Source: Limanda limanda (taxonomy: Eukaryota; Chordata; Actinopteri; Pleuronectiformes; Pleuronectidae). Taken from it: a stretch of DNA of 64,000 bases. Position 1 is the stretch's first letter. The number at the start of each line of letters is the position of its first letter. The stretch covers positions 9,863,146 to 9,927,145 of the forward strand of contig NC_083649.1 in assembly GCF_963576545.1 (NCBI RefSeq), read 5' to 3'. The position numbers were made by a program, and so were the translations under genes. Positions 32,727-64,000 of the stretch are shown here, piece by piece. The notes beneath the pieces are model-generated. The model did no database searches. It saw only the letters and a list, made by a program, of their open reading frames with translations, and was not told where the DNA came from.

Positions 32727-32729
32727 GGA
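32620..32729. repeat. gabrg2: GA-rich purine tract in gabrg2 5' UTR
   Basis: Units of GGGAGAGA and GAGA with a few CG interruptions (gcgcgagagggcgagcgag), ending four bases before ggaagATG. It stays open in the gabrg2 frame as Arg-Glu repeats but holds no in-frame ATG. An in-frame TAG lies at 32534-32536. Confidence 0.95.
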
Positions 32730-32731
32730 AG

Positions 32732-52557
<19,826 letters not shown>

Positions 52558-55500
52558 GTAAGAAATCGGTCCATATCATTGCTTCTTAACAAGTCTCAAA
52601 GACATATAATTATAATCTTAAAACTTAGCTATGCATGGACATTATCAAATAACATGACCCTCCCTGTTTCTGATCTGTAAACAATCCCTGGGGATCTGTA
52701 GCTGGTTCATATCTGGAGGTTAGAACATAAACTTTTGGAGAAACAGATGTGCCCTTCTCTGTTTTTACCCATTTTTCGCCCTTGCTGCCAAAAAGTAAAA
52801 TCCATAAGGGCGACTGACTGCCCGGTATCTCTCACTTCCATCCATGCTGAATAGAAAACCGCCCCGCTGACAGAGTGAGATGGGACATTTACAGGAGTCA
52901 TGGATTTATTGTAAAAAAAATTGGAATATTTCTCACTGGGTGAATGCGCTTTAACGTATTTTGACCCATTCTTGCATGAAGGGCTTTTTTTGTGTGTTTT
53001 TCCCCAGGCAAGCATTAAAGTACTTTTCTTTTCGCTCAACCTGATGGTTCAACTCAAGAGCATTTGAAAGGCAGTTTTGAATGTGTGTGATGATTTGGAA
53101 GGTTTTATTATTCTGCTTTCATAACAGAGATTCAACTCGTTGTGAGTCAGGGACCTAAGTTACAATATGGACCAGTTACATTTCATCCAATTTTAAAACC
53201 TTTATGTGAGTTATAATAGTAATAATTTTCTTCAGTAAAAGTGAGTGAAATATTGACTTTCTCACCTGTAATTCTTTCCCATGTATTTTACCTGAGTCGA
53301 CCGTCCGTCATGTCATGTTCTGACAAGAGTGGATGGATTAATCAAATGCGTTGCTTATCAAATAACACAGAGAAGAAACAGGTGTGTCAGTCACACAGAT
53401 TTTTCTAAAACGGGATCCCTTTCACAAACGCTGCAGGAATATAAACGTAGGCTCGAGTAGAAACAACTTCTTCCCCTGCAAAGTGTTGGTGTTTCAGCGA
53501 AGGGCCCAAAGTGTGTTTGCATGTGCACGCATGTTTGCTCATGTTTATATGCATGAGATGTCAGGGAGTTGTGTTTGCAATGTTACGGAAGGAAATGCGT
53601 GTTTTCGTTCTGCTTGTCTCGGGTGTGAAATCAAGGAAAGTAGAGCCGCAGAGACAAACTTTGGCCGGAGGAGGATTCGTTCTCATTAGATCAGCCGCAG
53701 CATCCAGAGGAGCCGACTGAAATTTTAAATAAGGGCCCATTATATACTTTCAGGTCAAATAAGCTTTTTCTTTTTTACCTCAACTTGAAACTCTAGACAT
53801 TACTAACAAGAAACGCAACAAGGTTACAGTCTTTTCTCTTTTACCTTCAACTCAATTCCCTTTTTTATGAGATATTCAATTAACCGAGGAGTATTTATCT
53901 CAGGCAGCGGGATGTTGTTCTGGCTGCCCTCCATCTGCTTAGAATATACTGCTGGCTGGAAGGCTAAAGGGACGTTATTGCATCGGACATGAGTCAGCGG
54001 GGTCATTATTCTTGCAATCATTTGTAGATCAGTGTGTCTAGTCCTTTACAGCTGCGTACTGTGTCTCTTTCACAATAAGAGTCTTGTGAGTGCTTGTTGT
54101 TTTATACTAAAAGATACAGTATGAAGCACGTATGACATGTTTTTGCGAATAAATGATAATGAAGATACCGATTTTAAACACAGTTGTGTAATGTGCGTCA
54201 GTATATGAAAGCTCAGTGTTTAGCAGTGGAACTAATGAACAGTGCTCTCCCATGATGAGCAGGTAGTTTGGAGGTAATGTGGTTTTTGAAGTGTTTACTC
54301 GGGCTGTAATAGCTGTTATGCAAGCCAGTGCTCTGAAAAGGTGAAAAAAACAAAGCGGTGACAAAAAACATCTGCTATTACAGTAAATATTATATTTTAT
54401 GTTTTAATCACAGCACAGTTGCAATTTAGTTGCATAAAATACAAATATAAATGTACCGGCCACTGCAATGCTTTTTATTCCCATGTATTATTTTAAATAT
54501 CAAATTTAGAGATCTAGTTTCTGTCTGAACAAAATGCTCAACCGAGCTAATACTATAAATAGTGATAAATACTGAGAACCACACTTGTACACAAAGTAGT
54601 CAAGGGATTAAGCGAACTCACCCAGTCGTTCTGTAATTTGCCACAGTTCACCAGAGTGTCACTGCCACACGACGCTCACATGCACGCATAAGCACACGAT
54701 GCCTTTGTATGTACATAGGCATCGCAATACCAAATACTTAGCTCCAAGCCGTGCAAGGTGATTTAAAAAAAATAAAAGGCTACTTGTAAATGGTGTTTGT
54801 TCGAATCAAAACATTTCTCTAGTGACAACATGAAAGGGCGACGTGTGTGGGAGTATGAGCCGCGTGTAGCGTCCTCCGACTCGCCTCTGGTTTGTTTCCA
54901 CCAGCAGCCATCTGCTCTGTTGTCAGAGCGGAGAACCTTGACTGTGGCGGTGAGACCCCTCGTCTCATTCTGAAGTCAGTTTGGGTTCCTGCTTCAAGAT
55001 TCATGAACACAACATCTGTCCCCAAAAGCAATCAGCGACTTCTTAATATGCTGCGTCATCAGCAGCTCGTTCTATGCATTTTAACGATATAATGATATAG
55101 TAAACACTTCTACTTGTCAGTTAGATGTTTATGTGATTTATTTCACTGAGTTACTTTCAAAATAAATGATTATTATTAGTATATAATGTTATTGATGTCA
55201 ATGTATTTAATTCTGATGTAAATGTAAGACAACTTAGGAAATCTAATAATTTGACTCATACTTTTGAGTTGGTTTATGATGTAATTAATGATTTAATGGT
55301 CTAGTATCAGTATTTCCTATTCCCTTTATAATTTTAGCCAAACATACTTTCATCTTTAAAGAAATATGTTGTTACCAAGAATTTACACACATTTATATTT
55401 TATTATATTTGCTACATATGTTGGTTTTGTCATTTTAAACGGGTTATTTTGCAATCAGTTGCATATTTTTCATAAAGGTGCCATGTAATATGATTTTTTT

Positions 55501-56856
55501 AAAATTAAAACAATAACTTTTGTTAATGTTGTTTCGCGCATTGACTTAGATGTATGCGTATCACCACTGTCTTGTTGACTGCCGCATTTTCCTGACTGTT
55601 ACTTTGTAGCGGGGGGCTGTAGGTGGTGGTGTAGTGAGCAGGGGGCTCGTCATCCAATCACACGTCCTTGGGGTCAAGTTTTCTACTCAGGGACACTCTG
55701 CCAGCTGAAGAACTCTGTGTGTTTTTCCTGTCTGGAAGGTTTTAATTAACTTCCAGTTAATATCATTCAAGGCAAAGCAAAGAAAACTTTATTATTAAAG
55801 CACGTATCAAACACCTGGGAAATTCCAGGCTTTACCGGGTTGAGAAATGCGACAAGGGTAAAAATGTGAGCTTGAAAAGTGTGAAAGTACGATTTAATCG
55901 ATAACCAACATGTAAAGTCGTCTCAGAATGTTTAATAACCAGAGAAGTTCTGTGTTTCAGAATGATGCTGCATCACCGTGTTTAGTTGGAACACTGTAAC
56001 ACACCAACGGGCTCGTCCCCGGCTTCCTGAGGCTTCTGAGCTTCATTCAGCATTATATCAGGTTTAATTGGGCCCATAGACACAAATGGATTTGTGTACA
56101 AGCAGTGAGATATTGAAGTTAATCCTTTGAGTGACAGTGTAAGATTTTTAGTGCCGTTTTGATGTGGTTATATTTCCCCCCCTATATTTGCGGGGGTTAA
56201 AAGCTCTATGAACAGATCATTACAGCCGATCTTCTGGGACCTTAGCTGTTTGAGCGCTTTGCTCAATCTCACTTGGAAACTCTTCTGATTCTGACAATAT
56301 ATTTAGTTTTGGATGCTCAAGCACAATGTGAGATCTCAGTTAAACTGTGTTTGCAATGGGTCAGGTGAGGTAAGGGAGAGGACACGTAATGGTAAGCCCA
56401 GCAGACAAGCAGACAGGTGAATCGGCCTGATCCGGACGGACAGTGAGGACAAAGCCAGAGGAAGAGATCCTCTCTCATCCCCCCCGACAAGCCAGTCCAG
56501 CCAGGTTCAGGTTGTCACAGCGTTACTCCGCGGCGTCCACGCATCTGTGCTCGTACTCCCGGATTTTTGGTTGTTGTTTTTAGGATGATGAAAAAAATGG
56601 ATGCATGATTAAAGAACGATTGAGTGATATTTAAATAAAAGGCCTCTGGGGGAAGGGGAGGTCCACATCCCATCTGCTGCTCTGATGCAGTCGAGTTTGA
56701 GCCTTTTTTCTATCTTTTATAAAGGCTGTGTCTGTTTTTATTAGTTTTTTCTTTCCTCCCTCAGCCAGTGTCCAAAGGCTTAGTCCCTCAACATGTCACT
56801 TCACATCAGAGCTGCCTGCCCTGCCTGGAAGCCTATACCTGCATTTACAAACACAG

Positions 56857-56902
56857 ACACGCACACACACACATTTGCATGCACACACACACACACACAC
56901 AC
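56857..56902. repeat. Interrupted (CA)n tract
   Basis: CA runs separated by tttgcatg. Confidence 0.9.
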
Positions 56903-59647
56903 GCTGTTGCTTATGACAAGCAAGGCCCACTGCAAGGACACCAGTGCACAGACTAGGTGGAAGCGATGCAAAGTATTTGAAAGTAAGAAAACCACAAATT
57001 TAAACCCTTTGAATGGTCTAAACTTTGTGCTCGGTACTAAGTTCTCACTGGTCTGCCTGACTGGAGTTTAGAGATGGTCAGAAAATCATTGTGCAGACAG
57101 GCACAGAGACAAATGATGGAAGAGAGAATAAAATTGAAAAGGAAGTTAGTCTTGGCATTATTTTGTGCCTGCAAAGGGAAATTGCAGAACAGAATCCATG
57201 TTAGACAAATTGTCCTTGTTTACAAAGGGGAGTTTGACGCTTTGAGCAAAGTACGTGGATTTGCAATGTCTGAAATGCAGATACAGTTACTGTATATAGA
57301 CTGCATGGTGATTTAAAAACATTCTTTAACATATACTCAGGGTTTAACAGAAGTAGAACACTACACATCAGTAGCCACCGGGTTGCATTCAAAATAGGCA
57401 AAGGAAGATTAAGTCTGGAGAACCAGGAGCAATGATTTGAGTGATTTATCTTATCAGAAATCGGGCGATTTGTCTTCTTGTGTAAAGCCACAGATGAATT
57501 TAGCCATTGTGGCGCATTTACATTCACCATCAAATACAATCACATTGATCTCCACGCAGCCGTTAGCCATCTTCCCAGCGCATTAGTAGAATAAATGAGC
57601 TTTAAAACATTGCTCTGTAAAGTCAGTGCAGTTTCCTTCCTTTCCTGCGACCAGTCTCCCTCTTCCTCAGCAGTGAATCACGGGGGGGTTTGAGCAGGAC
57701 ATGGGGTGGTTAATCTGCTGTCCCTTTAGCCGAGCACAACTGTATGCTGAGGGAGTCAGCCAGTGGAACATATATCTCTGTGTTTGACAGTAGAGTGCTT
57801 TGGTGTGCGCCAGTGTCCATGAATTAATGCATGCTCCTACGTGTCCATTTGCCTGCATGCACATTTCAGCGTGGCGCTCTCCACTGGATATGAGTCTCTT
57901 TTTTTATGTATTGAAGGCTATTCTTAGAGTGACCCTCCAAAAGCCATGGCGTGCAGCCCTGTTGTCTGTGTGCGCCCGCCTGTGTGATTCAGTTTGAGTG
58001 GAGAAAGCCCTGGGACACATCAGTGGCCCTCTCCAGATTACCCAGCTCCACAGTTCGCAGATGATTCTTTGATGGGGCGAATCTGGAGGCACTGTGGTTG
58101 AAAAGCAAGTCGCCCGGCAAGAGGAAGCAGTCAGCACAACAAACACATGAATACCCACGCACACGAAACGCACAAATCCACAGAGCTATATTTATATATG
58201 AGGGGTGCAGCGATTCTGAGACATTAACCAATAACAGTACAACAAACCATTGCCTGTGCAGCCTGTTGATGTGTCATTGCTTCATGAATGTAAAAAATAT
58301 ATATTTATATATTTTCTTTTCATCATGAATTAAATCACATGTAAACCATGAAACAAGTAATCGGTTTAGTCAGGGCAGGCTGCATATTGTTTTAAATAGT
58401 ACACATTACACCACGCGTCACATGACCGTTTTCATCCAATCGCGTGAGCACAGTTAATCTCTGATATTCCAAAGGATTCACCTCATAGCATGGCAGTGAG
58501 TGCATCACTGCGCTATATTTAGGCCCAGTGTGCTGCGAATAGAGACCTACACCACAGTACCACCGGAGAAGAGTCATATCAGAATGAGCCGTAAAGATGG
58601 AATCCTTAGAATATACACAAGGTTTTAATGCCACAGGTTTCTTCTTTCCTCCTCCTTTCTTTCTGATATCACTTTTAGCTCCATATATCCAATCGAAGCA
58701 TCTCTGCAGAAGGAAATCATTGTTACTGGAGCCTCATATTACATTTGAGTTTTGTGTCTCCAGCTTGTTTTGATGAATCTATTCTAATAATCTGTTTTTA
58801 TAAGGAAATAAACTTAGGACCATAGACTGCAAGGGGCAATATTATCTCAGCGTCAGGAGCTGTGAGAAACCTCCCAGTGGTGAGGTGGTCATGTTTGTGC
58901 CACACACAGTTGTAGTGGCAGAGAGTCAAAGCAAATTAAAGAGGAAAAGCTATAAAAATTCGGTGAAAAAGATGATGCCAGCGAGACGGGAGCGCTTGTA
59001 ACCAGCTGCCTGATTTAATCACGAAAATATGGAGCGAGACAAAAACCAATAAATCCAAATGCCAATAGTTTTTTTATTGTTACTGAGACATTTCGTCCCT
59101 GATCAAATAAAACACCTGCGGAAGCTCAGCCATGCTGTCTGAAATGAGTCTATTTTCCATTGCTTTAATGAGTAACATTTCGTATAATTGCTGAATTAAA
59201 ATGCAAAAAATGTGAACAGACGCAATATGAGATCGCGTAATTTGCAGATGGCAAATGTTCAAATATGAGTTAATGATCGTGCCAATATAAAGTATTCCAG
59301 CGATGCTTTGTTCTACCCAATACATCCACACGGCCTTAATTTGTTTTTCTATAAAAATCTCTATTTGAAAGACAAATAAAAGCTAAGAGAAGTAATTGTT
59401 TTGCTAATGTTCAGACTAAAGAAATCATCGGTGCACGTGAGGTCGCCCATGACTTCATGCTGTATAATAAAAGAGTAATTCAATCACAGTCATAGGACGT
59501 CGCAGCTTTTTATCAGATGACAATCACTCCATCTTGTTGAAGGAAAAAGGTTAAGAAGCGCTGAAACAATCCATTAGCCACGGCGGCTCTCGGCTGCTAT
59601 AATAGCCGCTTCTCTCCCTCTAATCTTCCCCTCCCTTCATCCCCCTT

Positions 59648-59655
<8 letters not shown>

Positions 59656-59707
<52 letters not shown>
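59656..59707. repeat. (CT)n microsatellite
   Basis: Perfect CT run of about 26 units within a longer pyrimidine-only stretch starting near 59617. Confidence 0.95.
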
Positions 59708-59709
<2 letters not shown>

Positions 59710-59821
59710 CATTGTCCCTCTTGCTTCTGGGTGATAGCTGTGATGGGCAGGAGTAGGAGGACAGATGCTCTGACTCAGCCAGAATCCTCCTTTAGAGAAG
59801 TTAAATACCAATTTCCACTCC

Positions 59822-60056
59822 TCCCCGTCCCCCCCCCTCCCATCCTTACCCTCCTCCCCCCCCGATACACTAACAATATTCACATTAACAAGTGCCTGCT
59901 CCATGCACCCCCCCACCACCACCACCCAACCACCACCACTACTGCAGCACCCCCCCCCCTTCTCCACTGCTCCCTCTCGCGTTTTTTTTATTGGTGCTTC
60001 CGTGTTCTAGTTTTTACCAACACAATCCCACCAATCCCCCCCCCCCCCCCCCCCCC
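59822..60056. repeat. C-rich low-complexity region with a C21 run
   Basis: Several C runs (59829-59837, 59856-59863, 59908-59914, 59950-59959) and CCACCA units, ending in an uninterrupted C run at 60036-60056. Confidence 0.93.
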
Positions 60057-62979
60057 ACGTTCTCCCTCCATCTCTCTCTTTCTCCGTCTGCCCTTCTTAG
60101 TTGACGGCCTAATGATCCACTAATTAACACCTGACAAACAGGGACTGGTTGGTCGGCCGTAGGAGCAGAGATTGTCCAGGGGAAGTTAGGTTTCTTGTTT
60201 TCCTCCCCATTGACCGACACCTGCATATAGAACAGCGCCAGGGGCAAAGCAGAGGAGTGCAGATGTTCTTTTGTGATAATTTATGTCTTCTGTCTTCTCA
60301 ATGGTTTTTAAAGATGGTGAACACGCACTGATGAGTGAAGGTCAAGCCACAGAATAAGATGCAGTGGAGCTCCACTCCTGCAGCTTACATACAGCGCAAC
60401 CTCTCCTCTACCTCAATGTGTGACTGTAAGTGTCCTTGTGTCTTTTATGGCACCAAACATTTCCCACAGCCCAAGTGCAATTGCAACATGAGCTTCAGAG
60501 CGATAAACTAGGACACTGGAATACGCTCAGTGCAAAATTAAAATCATCTAATTTGCAAGAGAGTAAAAAAGGAACGGGGGGAAGTAAGTGGATGTAAATA
60601 AGTGAGACGAGTGTTATTTCCTTTTTTGCGGGTGAGAGGCAGAGATTGAGGTCAACAGGGAGAGAGCTGCACAAATAAAAAGGGGGGGGAAAAGGAGGAG
60701 AGGAAAAAAAGGAGGATGTGCAGCCAATACCAAAAGAGGTCAGAGCTGTCAGAGATGCTGTTTTGTTTTTTTTGGGGGGGGGGGGTTTGTGTCCCTCTTG
60801 ACTTCTGCTGCTGCGGCAGTCATTCTGAAAAATTCTGGTATGTAACACTGGAAGGTCAGACGTGGGTTGATGTCGCCGTTCGAGGATTTTAAGGATGGGA
60901 CGAGAGACTTGAGGTCGTTTCATACTTTCCACGTCTGCCTGTCTGTCCGAGGGTAAATGTCATTGTCTGCAAGGGTCAGCGCGGACCCTCAGACACAGAC
61001 GTCCTCGTGAAGCGCACACTTTGTGACTAGGCAGACTATACATGCTCCAGATAACAAAATGGATTCTCAATGGTGACGTGGCTCATTAATTCAGAAGACC
61101 CTCCAGCCTTTAGTAAGCCTGGAGGTGAATGAGGGAGACAGTCGGACATATTCTGAATTTTGAGTTGGAAGGTTTTATTGGATGCCCGGAACAATATCAC
61201 TCCTCTACTGCCCATGTTACTGTTACAGATACAACATCCTATTGCTCTTATTCCAATATGAGACAACTACCACGGTTGGAATTAAACAAATTGTGAGGTT
61301 TTATTGCAATATAATAGAGACACTGATAGAACATTCTGTATTTTGATCGGAACCCCTCAGAGAGACGCAAATGATGAAGGATTTTAGAAATCTTACAGCT
61401 ATCACTAAAGTTAAGTTAAGTAGAAATGTTTTGTATCCAGACAAATTGAACAGTCTCTTCCTGGTGACGTCTTCCAACGGACTTCAGGTTCAGAGGCTAA
61501 AAGCAGTTCAAAGTCGATGCCACTCCATGGAGCAGTTGTTCCAAGGCCGAGGCCCGGTGGCCAAATAAATTATTACAAAGTTCTGTGCTCTGGTTTTAGA
61601 TAACACAAGTCTCATTCAGCTTATTGGCCCCACATAATATTCTGCAACCCTGGGTTTCAGAGTAATTAGCCGTTAGAAATAAGGGGAGAGCAGATATGGA
61701 ACATTATGTGTCTGGTTGTTTAATACGCGGCATAAGAGGATACGTCTCAGAATTGTAATAATAAATCTTAATGGTGTTCCACAGCACACCACCTGAATAC
61801 AAGGAGGAGCATTTACACAGATAAATGTTTTTTTCCCGTCTTATCGGTATTAAAACTCCACTAAATCCACATTTATAAATCATATGTGGCCTGAGAAGCC
61901 ATGGGAAGTGCACAGCATTTATATTATCTGTGCTCAGTATGCTAATACATGTCACAGATACCATAATGTATCCGGGGATTAAAAGGCATATAGGCTATTG
62001 GTGAAATTAAATTTCAAGTCATCTAAGCTGGCCGCTCTGTTTACTAAGAGGTTTAACCTGCCTCAATGCAAACACTTACCTTCCGTGACACTGCCTATGA
62101 ATCTCGATGAGCTGCTGTGGATGTGCATGCTGAGTAGCTGGGATCCTGTATGAAGTCAAGCTAGAGGAGAACATTCTCTTATTCGGCCAACTGAACTGAC
62201 AATACATCTTAAGGTACTTAAAAGAAAACACGGTTTAATCAGAGTTTGCCCAGGCATAAATCAGTATTGTAGTTTTGGGCAACTCAGTATGTTGATAATG
62301 ATTAATTAGATTTTTAAGCTTAAAACCAGGGATCCACAATTCTAATTTGGACGAGCACAAAGCCTTTGGCAAAGACATGGACACTGATTGTCTTGGCTCA
62401 TACAGCTTATCCTTCCAATTTAGATTTAAATTGCATTAATGCTATTATTCATTGTGTCATTATGACTGAAAAGTTGTCCTGTGGTAGTGACAGTTCTTCC
62501 TGACTTATGGTTCATTAAAGCACATATTAGTGTTTGATGAGGCAGCCAATGTTTTTCTGATTTCACTTGTTGTATTCTGTGCAAAACTCGTATTCATCCG
62601 GGTCAACATATGAGACATAAAAAACAGCATTAAATGTCTCGATTTTAGATTTTTATTGTTGTGCTAAGTGAGTTTAATCGGCACAATTCAAATGTTCTGC
62701 AATATAAAAACACACAATTACCATGTTTATACTGTGCCATGGTCAATCATAAACGGAAGCATCTGGGAAGATAACTGTTACTGCTGTGCTGTTTTTGCAC
62801 ATGAACATTTTCACAGTTGTTAAAAATACGGTTGGTGCTGTGACATCCTTGCCCTTCAGTCTCTGTATTTGAAGTGTGTTTTGCTCTACTGAAGTGAACT
62901 AGCAGTGGACGAGTGCATCTTGTATTTACTGCAAATAAATCCTCCTCTTGATGTTACACTTGCTGGCAATAGGCATAAA

Positions 62980-63018
62980 TAACAGTACAATGTATATTAT
63001 ATATACATTGTACTGTTA
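62980..63018. repeat. Perfect 18-bp inverted repeat with 3-nt spacer
   Basis: Left arm TAACAGTACAATGTATAT (62980-62997), spacer TAT, right arm ATATACATTGTACTGTTA (63001-63018). All 18 bases pair. Confidence 0.95.
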
Positions 63019-63481
63019 ATATATTATTAATATATATAATGTAATATCTACGTAACGAGTGTGAAACACATCCCGGCTCATTGTGTGAATAAGAAATAAT
63101 GAAGCCATTTTTAGACAAGGTAAGCCGGAGACACGCAGATAAAATGGAGAGACACGCAGATATGTGAGAATGTGTTGGCCTTGTTTTTAATTAAATTATG
63201 GCATGGAAATGAACACAATTATGGAGTTTTAAGTCTTTAAATATCAGCAGAGAAATAAAACAAGTGGAACAAAGACTGGAATAAACTGGATTTTGTGTTT
63301 GTGGCAAATACCAGCTGGATAAATTAGGAAACTGTTTGGTGATTTGATTTAAGTTATAATATGTAACAATTCTAAATAACAACCTTTGTTATACAACTTT
63401 TTGGGTATTCACATTATCCCCAAAATTTCGTACACATTTTATTCAAGGTTAAGGGACACTTCATTTGTCATCACATTTTAA

Positions 63482-63792
63482 ATGTGTCGTATCCATTTTA
63501 CTCTTTTCGGCTGTAACTTCTGGGGCAAACAATGTATAACGAAGACAAAGCACTCAGCCAGTTAGCCAGTGAACCACTTGGCTGTTATTTCATCCAACTG
63601 TTTGAACTGGTCGCTGGGATCACGATTATGTAATTTGCTCCGTAACATGAAGTCAGGTATATTTTGATCAGCAGTGGTGGTGAAGACGACAACTCCCATG
63701 ATCCAGTGCTGCTTCACAATATTATTAAACTAGGCCTTTTGTTATCGTTTCAACTGAGAGACGCCTAGTGGCCAAGGCTACGTATTGCACGT
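63482..63792 (-). mobile_element. Probable TTAA-type MITE
   Basis: Read on the minus strand from 63796 it begins TTAAACGTGCAATACGTAGC, then TTGGCCACTAGGCGTCTCTC, and later GTGAAGCAGCACTGGATCAT and GGGAGTTGTCGTC. This is the order of a common fish MITE. TTAA occurs at 63793-63796 and at 63478-63481, where the opposite end matches only loosely (about 11 of 17 bases). The left limit is therefore uncertain. Confidence 0.5.
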
Positions 63793-64000
63793 TTAATTAC
63801 AAATTTGTTTGGGCATGTAGCAGCACAAAATGTCACACACTCAATTTAAACTGAGCCATAGGATGGCGACTGCTTTTCTCCAATCTTTAGGCCTCGTCGT
63901 ATCGTGGGTCCCTGTCTCAATGTAGTGTTAATACAACTACAATCACACATCACACATTCATACAGCAGACAGGGTGGTGTAGTAATCCATAGTACAAATA

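Larger units (their letters stand above)
32160..32731 (+). promoter_or_regulatory. gabrg2: Probable gabrg2 promoter and 5' UTR, CpG-rich
   Basis: Unlike the AT-rich flanks, about 32200-32600 is GC-rich with many CpG dinucleotides. It is followed by a purine-only tract and then the start codon. I see no clear TATA box at a fixed place, so initiation may be dispersed. The transcription start is not determined. A CpG-rich, TATA-poor promoter suits a neuronal subunit gene. Confidence 0.6.
52558..64000 (+). other. gabrg2: gabrg2 intron 6, incomplete (more than 11.4 kb)
   Basis: Starts with donor gtaaga. I looked for the next exon (GDYVVMSVYFDLSRRMGYF and M1) and did not find it, so the intron runs past the window. 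It includes CA-rich (56857-56902), CT (59656-59707) and C-rich (59822-60056) low-complexity DNA, a G run (60774-60785), a perfect inverted repeat (62980-63018) and a probable MITE at the far end. Confidence 0.85.

Noticed and set aside
55600..55700. Possible tRNA-derived SINE head (ggtggtgtagtgagcagggg)
   Set aside because: A-box-like only; no acceptable B box or family body follows.
52558..64000. Search for the gabrg2 M1/M2 exons
   Set aside because: No segment encodes the expected DYVVMSVYFDLSRRMGYF or the M1 region in any frame I read; the exons must lie beyond the window.

Overview
This window is vertebrate nuclear DNA, almost certainly from a ray-finned (teleost) fish. It carries the 3' end of one GABA-A receptor subunit gene and the 5' half of a second, both on the + strand and head to tail. 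The organism call rests on three things. The genes are intron-rich with GT-AG splicing. The encoded proteins are close to, but not identical with, mammalian GABRA1 and GABRG2. The repeats are a typical fish mix: long CA, GA and GATA arrays, a hAT element, TTAA-target MITEs and a tRNA-derived SINE of teleost type. The gene order alpha1 then gamma2, in the same orientation, matches the vertebrate beta2-alpha6-alpha1-gamma2 cluster (human 5q34).

Layout. 1-1304: the last two coding exons of gabra1 (M2-M3, then the M3-M4 loop plus M4 and the stop). About 1305-5165: probable long gabra1 3' UTR with candidate poly(A) signals at 1912 and 5138. About 5165-32160: intergenic DNA with no convincing gene. 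It contains a 517-bp TTAA-flanked MITE (13167-13683), a large GATA/GGTA/GATA microsatellite (15247-15682) followed by GA arrays, an 849-bp hAT relic with a perfect 8-bp target duplication and a broken BED zinc finger (18813-19661), a tRNA-derived SINE (19731-19900), long CA/TG arrays, a 50-bp minisatellite, and a 365-bp TTAA MITE (31407-31771) nested inside an older repeat. About 32160-32731: CpG-rich promoter and 5' UTR of gabrg2, ending in a purine (GA) tract beside the start codon. 32732-52557: gabrg2 exons 1-6. 52558-64000: part of gabrg2 intron 6; the window ends before any transmembrane exon.

The two genes encode partners of one receptor. Alpha1 and gamma2, with a beta subunit, form the main synaptic benzodiazepine-sensitive GABA-gated chloride channel. 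The benzodiazepine site lies at the alpha/gamma interface, and the gamma-side residues Phe115 and Met168 (mammalian mature F77 and M130) are visible in the gabrg2 exons. The gabrg2 coding segments after exon 1 have lengths 140, 68, 221, 83 and 138 nt. All junction phases agree, giving 255 codons plus one base.

I found no CRISPR array, operon, rRNA or true tRNA gene, and no complete additional protein-coding gene. I see no evidence for a new molecular system. The points most worth following are the dated nested insertions, the purine tract at the gabrg2 start, a perfect 18-bp inverted repeat in intron 6, and a few stretches that look like conserved non-coding DNA.
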